A DNA stretch of 5,502 bases from Sulfurimonas sp. (GTDB taxonomy: Bacteria; Campylobacterota; Campylobacteria; Campylobacterales; Sulfurimonadaceae), in assembly GCA_021161305.1 (NCBI GenBank), contig JAGHAW010000151.1, forward strand, positions 1 through 5,502, read 5' to 3'. Each line of letters begins with the position of its first letter. The first letter of the stretch is position 1. Positions 4,380 to 5,502 of the stretch are shown here, piece after piece. Under the pieces are notes generated by a model. The model did no database searches and had not been told where the DNA came from. It worked only from the letters and a program-made list of their open reading frames with translations. The translations under genes and the position numbers were made by a program.

Positions 4380-4979
4380 GTGCAAAAGAAAAAAACTATC
4401 AAAATGATAAAGGAATCAGTTACAGAAATTGAATACAAAAAACTGATGAATGCTGTGAGAGGAGATGATACTCTTAGAAAAACCACCAAACAAAATCTAC
4501 TGCGAACTTTTAGTATTCTTTACTTCACAGGATTAAGGCTTAATGAACTTCAACAGATGAGACTATTTCATATTAAAGAGTTGTTAGAGCAGGGGCGTAC
4601 TAAATTAATTTTACCAAAAACCAAAAGTGAGAGAAAACTCTTTCTAGGAGATGAGTTTAAGAAACAGATAGTTAAGCTTTTCAGTGTAGATGATACAACA
4701 GACCTTAAAGCAAGAGTTATAACTAAAGGTTCAGTTAAATCTGGGAGAACAGGTATCAATTGTGATGTATTTATCAAACAGGTCAATTCAAAGATGAAAG
4801 AGATTCTAGGTAACGGTTATACCTCCCACTCATTTAGACAAGGACTTATAACTGAGATGGGGGCTAAACAGATTAATACAAAGATAATTTCAAAGTTTAT
4901 AGGTCACTCTGATGTCAATACAACTATGAGGTATATTAATCCTACCGATGATGATTTAAAGAACGCTATGATTAGGTAA
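4380..4979 (+). CDS. Compact tyrosine recombinase/integrase
   Basis: A 199-aa site-specific DNA recombinase of the tyrosine family. The full catalytic set is present: Arg53 in TGLRLNE, a beta-hairpin lysine in PKTKSE (Lys80 or Lys82), H-x-x-R at His150/Arg153 (SHSFRQG), His176 in IGHSDVNTTMRYI and nucleophile Tyr185. The protein is about the length of FimB/FimE-type recombinases and lacks most of the N-terminal core-binding domain of phage integrases; only about 40 residues precede the catalytic domain. The start is GTG, chosen because GGAGGT lies 5 bases upstream; the next in-frame ATG is codon 9. It could integrate or excise the element, resolve multimers or invert a segment; no core sites are identifiable here. 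It is separated from the Rad52 operon by a hairpin and 145 bases, so probably has its own control. Confidence 0.9.
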   Translation: MQKKKTIKMIKESVTEIEYKKLMNAVRGDDTLRKTTKQNLLRTFSILYFTGLRLNELQQMRLFHIKELLEQGRTKLILPKTKSERKLFLGDEFKKQIVKLFSVDDTTDLKARVITKGSVKSGRTGINCDVFIKQVNSKMKEILGNGYTSHSFRQGLITEMGAKQINTKIISKFIGHSDVNTTMRYINPTDDDLKNAMIR

Positions 4980-4980
4980 T

Positions 4981-5015
4981 AGATGATACGGCTACGAAAA
5001 GTAGCTATATCATCT
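4981..5015. terminator. Hairpin between convergent genes
   Basis: AGATGATACGGCTAC (4981-4995) pairs with GTAGCTATATCATCT (5001-5015) around a GAAAA loop, with one C-A mismatch and one G-U pair. It starts one base after the recombinase stop and ends 8 bases before the end of the opposing gene, so it is well placed as a two-way terminator. Neither side has a long T-run; TATTTTA follows on the plus side after a short gap. Confidence 0.6.
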
Positions 5016-5022
5016 CTATAAG

Positions 5023-5502
5023 CTATTTTAAACCTAATATACTACCAAGATTTTCTTTTGCTTTAACACCTCTTTCCCCTCTTACCATCCGTTCTGGTGT
5101 ATATCCTGCTCTCCATAATTGTTTCAAGATATGCATTTTAGCCTCTGCTGGAATTCTAAATTTAAAACCTGTCCCAAATTCAGCTTTAGCATTTAGATCT
5201 CCTCTGACTAAAAACAACCCATCTTGAGCGACTTCACGTGGGCTTACTGAACTAGATTTATAAATTCTAAAATATTTCGAATGTTCAAAAGTTTTAAAGC
5301 TATCAGTTAATGATTTTGGTACTAAAGCATCGAACTCATCGAAATCAGTTGGTTTAGTATCATAATAAAATCCTCGTGCGGTAATTCCCCCATTTCCACC
5401 AACTAGAAATTGATATAAAATACCATCTTTTTCTAAATTAATATTACCATTCCAATCTATACAAGCAAAATATAAAGCAGTATAAAGAGAAGTAGTTATA
5501 TC
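5023..5502 (-). CDS. FRG-domain-like protein, C-terminal part
   Basis: The frame is open from the right window edge to a TAG (complement of 5023-5025), giving the last 159 residues; the true start is outside. There is a Gly-rich segment GGNGGITARGFYYD (5361-5400), an acidic segment, then SPREVAQDGLFLVRGD (5197-5244), a basic/aromatic strand FKFRIPAEAK, and helix HILKQLWRAGYTPERM with a G-V-K-A-K ending. The order 'x-P-R-x-x-AQ-x-GLF', a strand ending in IP, and 'K-x-x-IL-x-x-L-x-x-x-G' resembles the C-terminal half of FRG-domain proteins, a poorly characterised family found in phage and accessory regions. The Phe-Arg-Gly motif itself would lie outside the window. It converges on the recombinase gene. 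The coding call is strong, the family tentative. Confidence 0.6.
   Translation of the reverse strand, partial: DITTSLYTALYFACIDWNGNINLEKDGILYQFLVGGNGGITARGFYYDTKPTDFDEFDALVPKSLTDSFKTFEHSKYFRIYKSSSVSPREVAQDGLFLVRGDLNAKAEFGTGFKFRIPAEAKMHILKQLWRAGYTPERMVRGERGVKAKENLGSILGLK

Noticed and set aside
4568..4786. 72-codon leftward frame opposite the recombinase
   Set aside because: It lies within the recombinase catalytic-domain coding sequence and has no independent support.
5215..5217. TTG as start of the rightmost leftward gene (64 aa)
   Set aside because: The same frame stays open to the window edge and the conserved-looking GLF motif spans this codon, so the real start lies outside the window.

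Overview
The window is AT-rich bacterial DNA, roughly one third G+C by eye. It has compact gene spacing, strong AGGAG-type ribosome binding sites and Lys/Ile/Asn/Glu-rich proteins. Together these suggest a Campylobacterota-like host (Sulfurimonas, Arcobacter, Sulfurovum or similar); this is an inference from style, not a database match. The gene content is that of an accessory replicon or element (plasmid, integrative element or prophage remnant), not core chromosome. No replication gene, iteron array, tRNA, CRISPR array or insertion sequence is visible.

Left part (1-1229): the start of an unidentified leftward gene runs off the left edge (1-104). A complete leftward calcineurin-like metallophosphoesterase (224-1066) follows. 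Its promoter (TTGAAA-17-TATAAT) lies just before it and leaves almost no 5' leader. The 163-base gap to the next gene is divergent and holds two similar inverted repeats about 61 bases apart, plausible repressor sites.

Central operon (1230-4234, rightward): eight tightly packed reading frames. They are two tiny ORFs (26 and 24 aa), a DUF932 protein, a siphovirus Gp157-like coiled-coil protein, a Rad52-family single-strand annealing protein with an extra C-terminal domain, a 37-aa membrane or lipoprotein-like peptide overlapping both neighbours, a DUF2958 protein and an 82-aa unknown. DUF932, Gp157-like, Rad52-like and DUF2958 proteins are families commonly found on phages and plasmids. The core looks like a recombination module that anneals single-stranded DNA during replication or repair of the element. 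The operon ends at a perfect 13-bp hairpin (4252-4284).

Right part (4285-5502): a compact 199-aa tyrosine recombinase (4380-4979) starts at GTG. Its Shine-Dalgarno sequence sits in the loop and right arm of a perfect 7-bp inverted repeat, and a possible 23-codon leader ORF ends inside the left arm, which suggests translational control. A 15-bp imperfect hairpin (4981-5015) separates it from a leftward gene entering from the right edge (5023-5502, C-terminal 159 residues), which resembles the C-terminal half of FRG-domain proteins.

The most unusual points are the hairpin-embedded recombinase start, the small proteins threaded through the Rad52 operon and the domain added to the Rad52-like protein. 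No single feature proves a new system.
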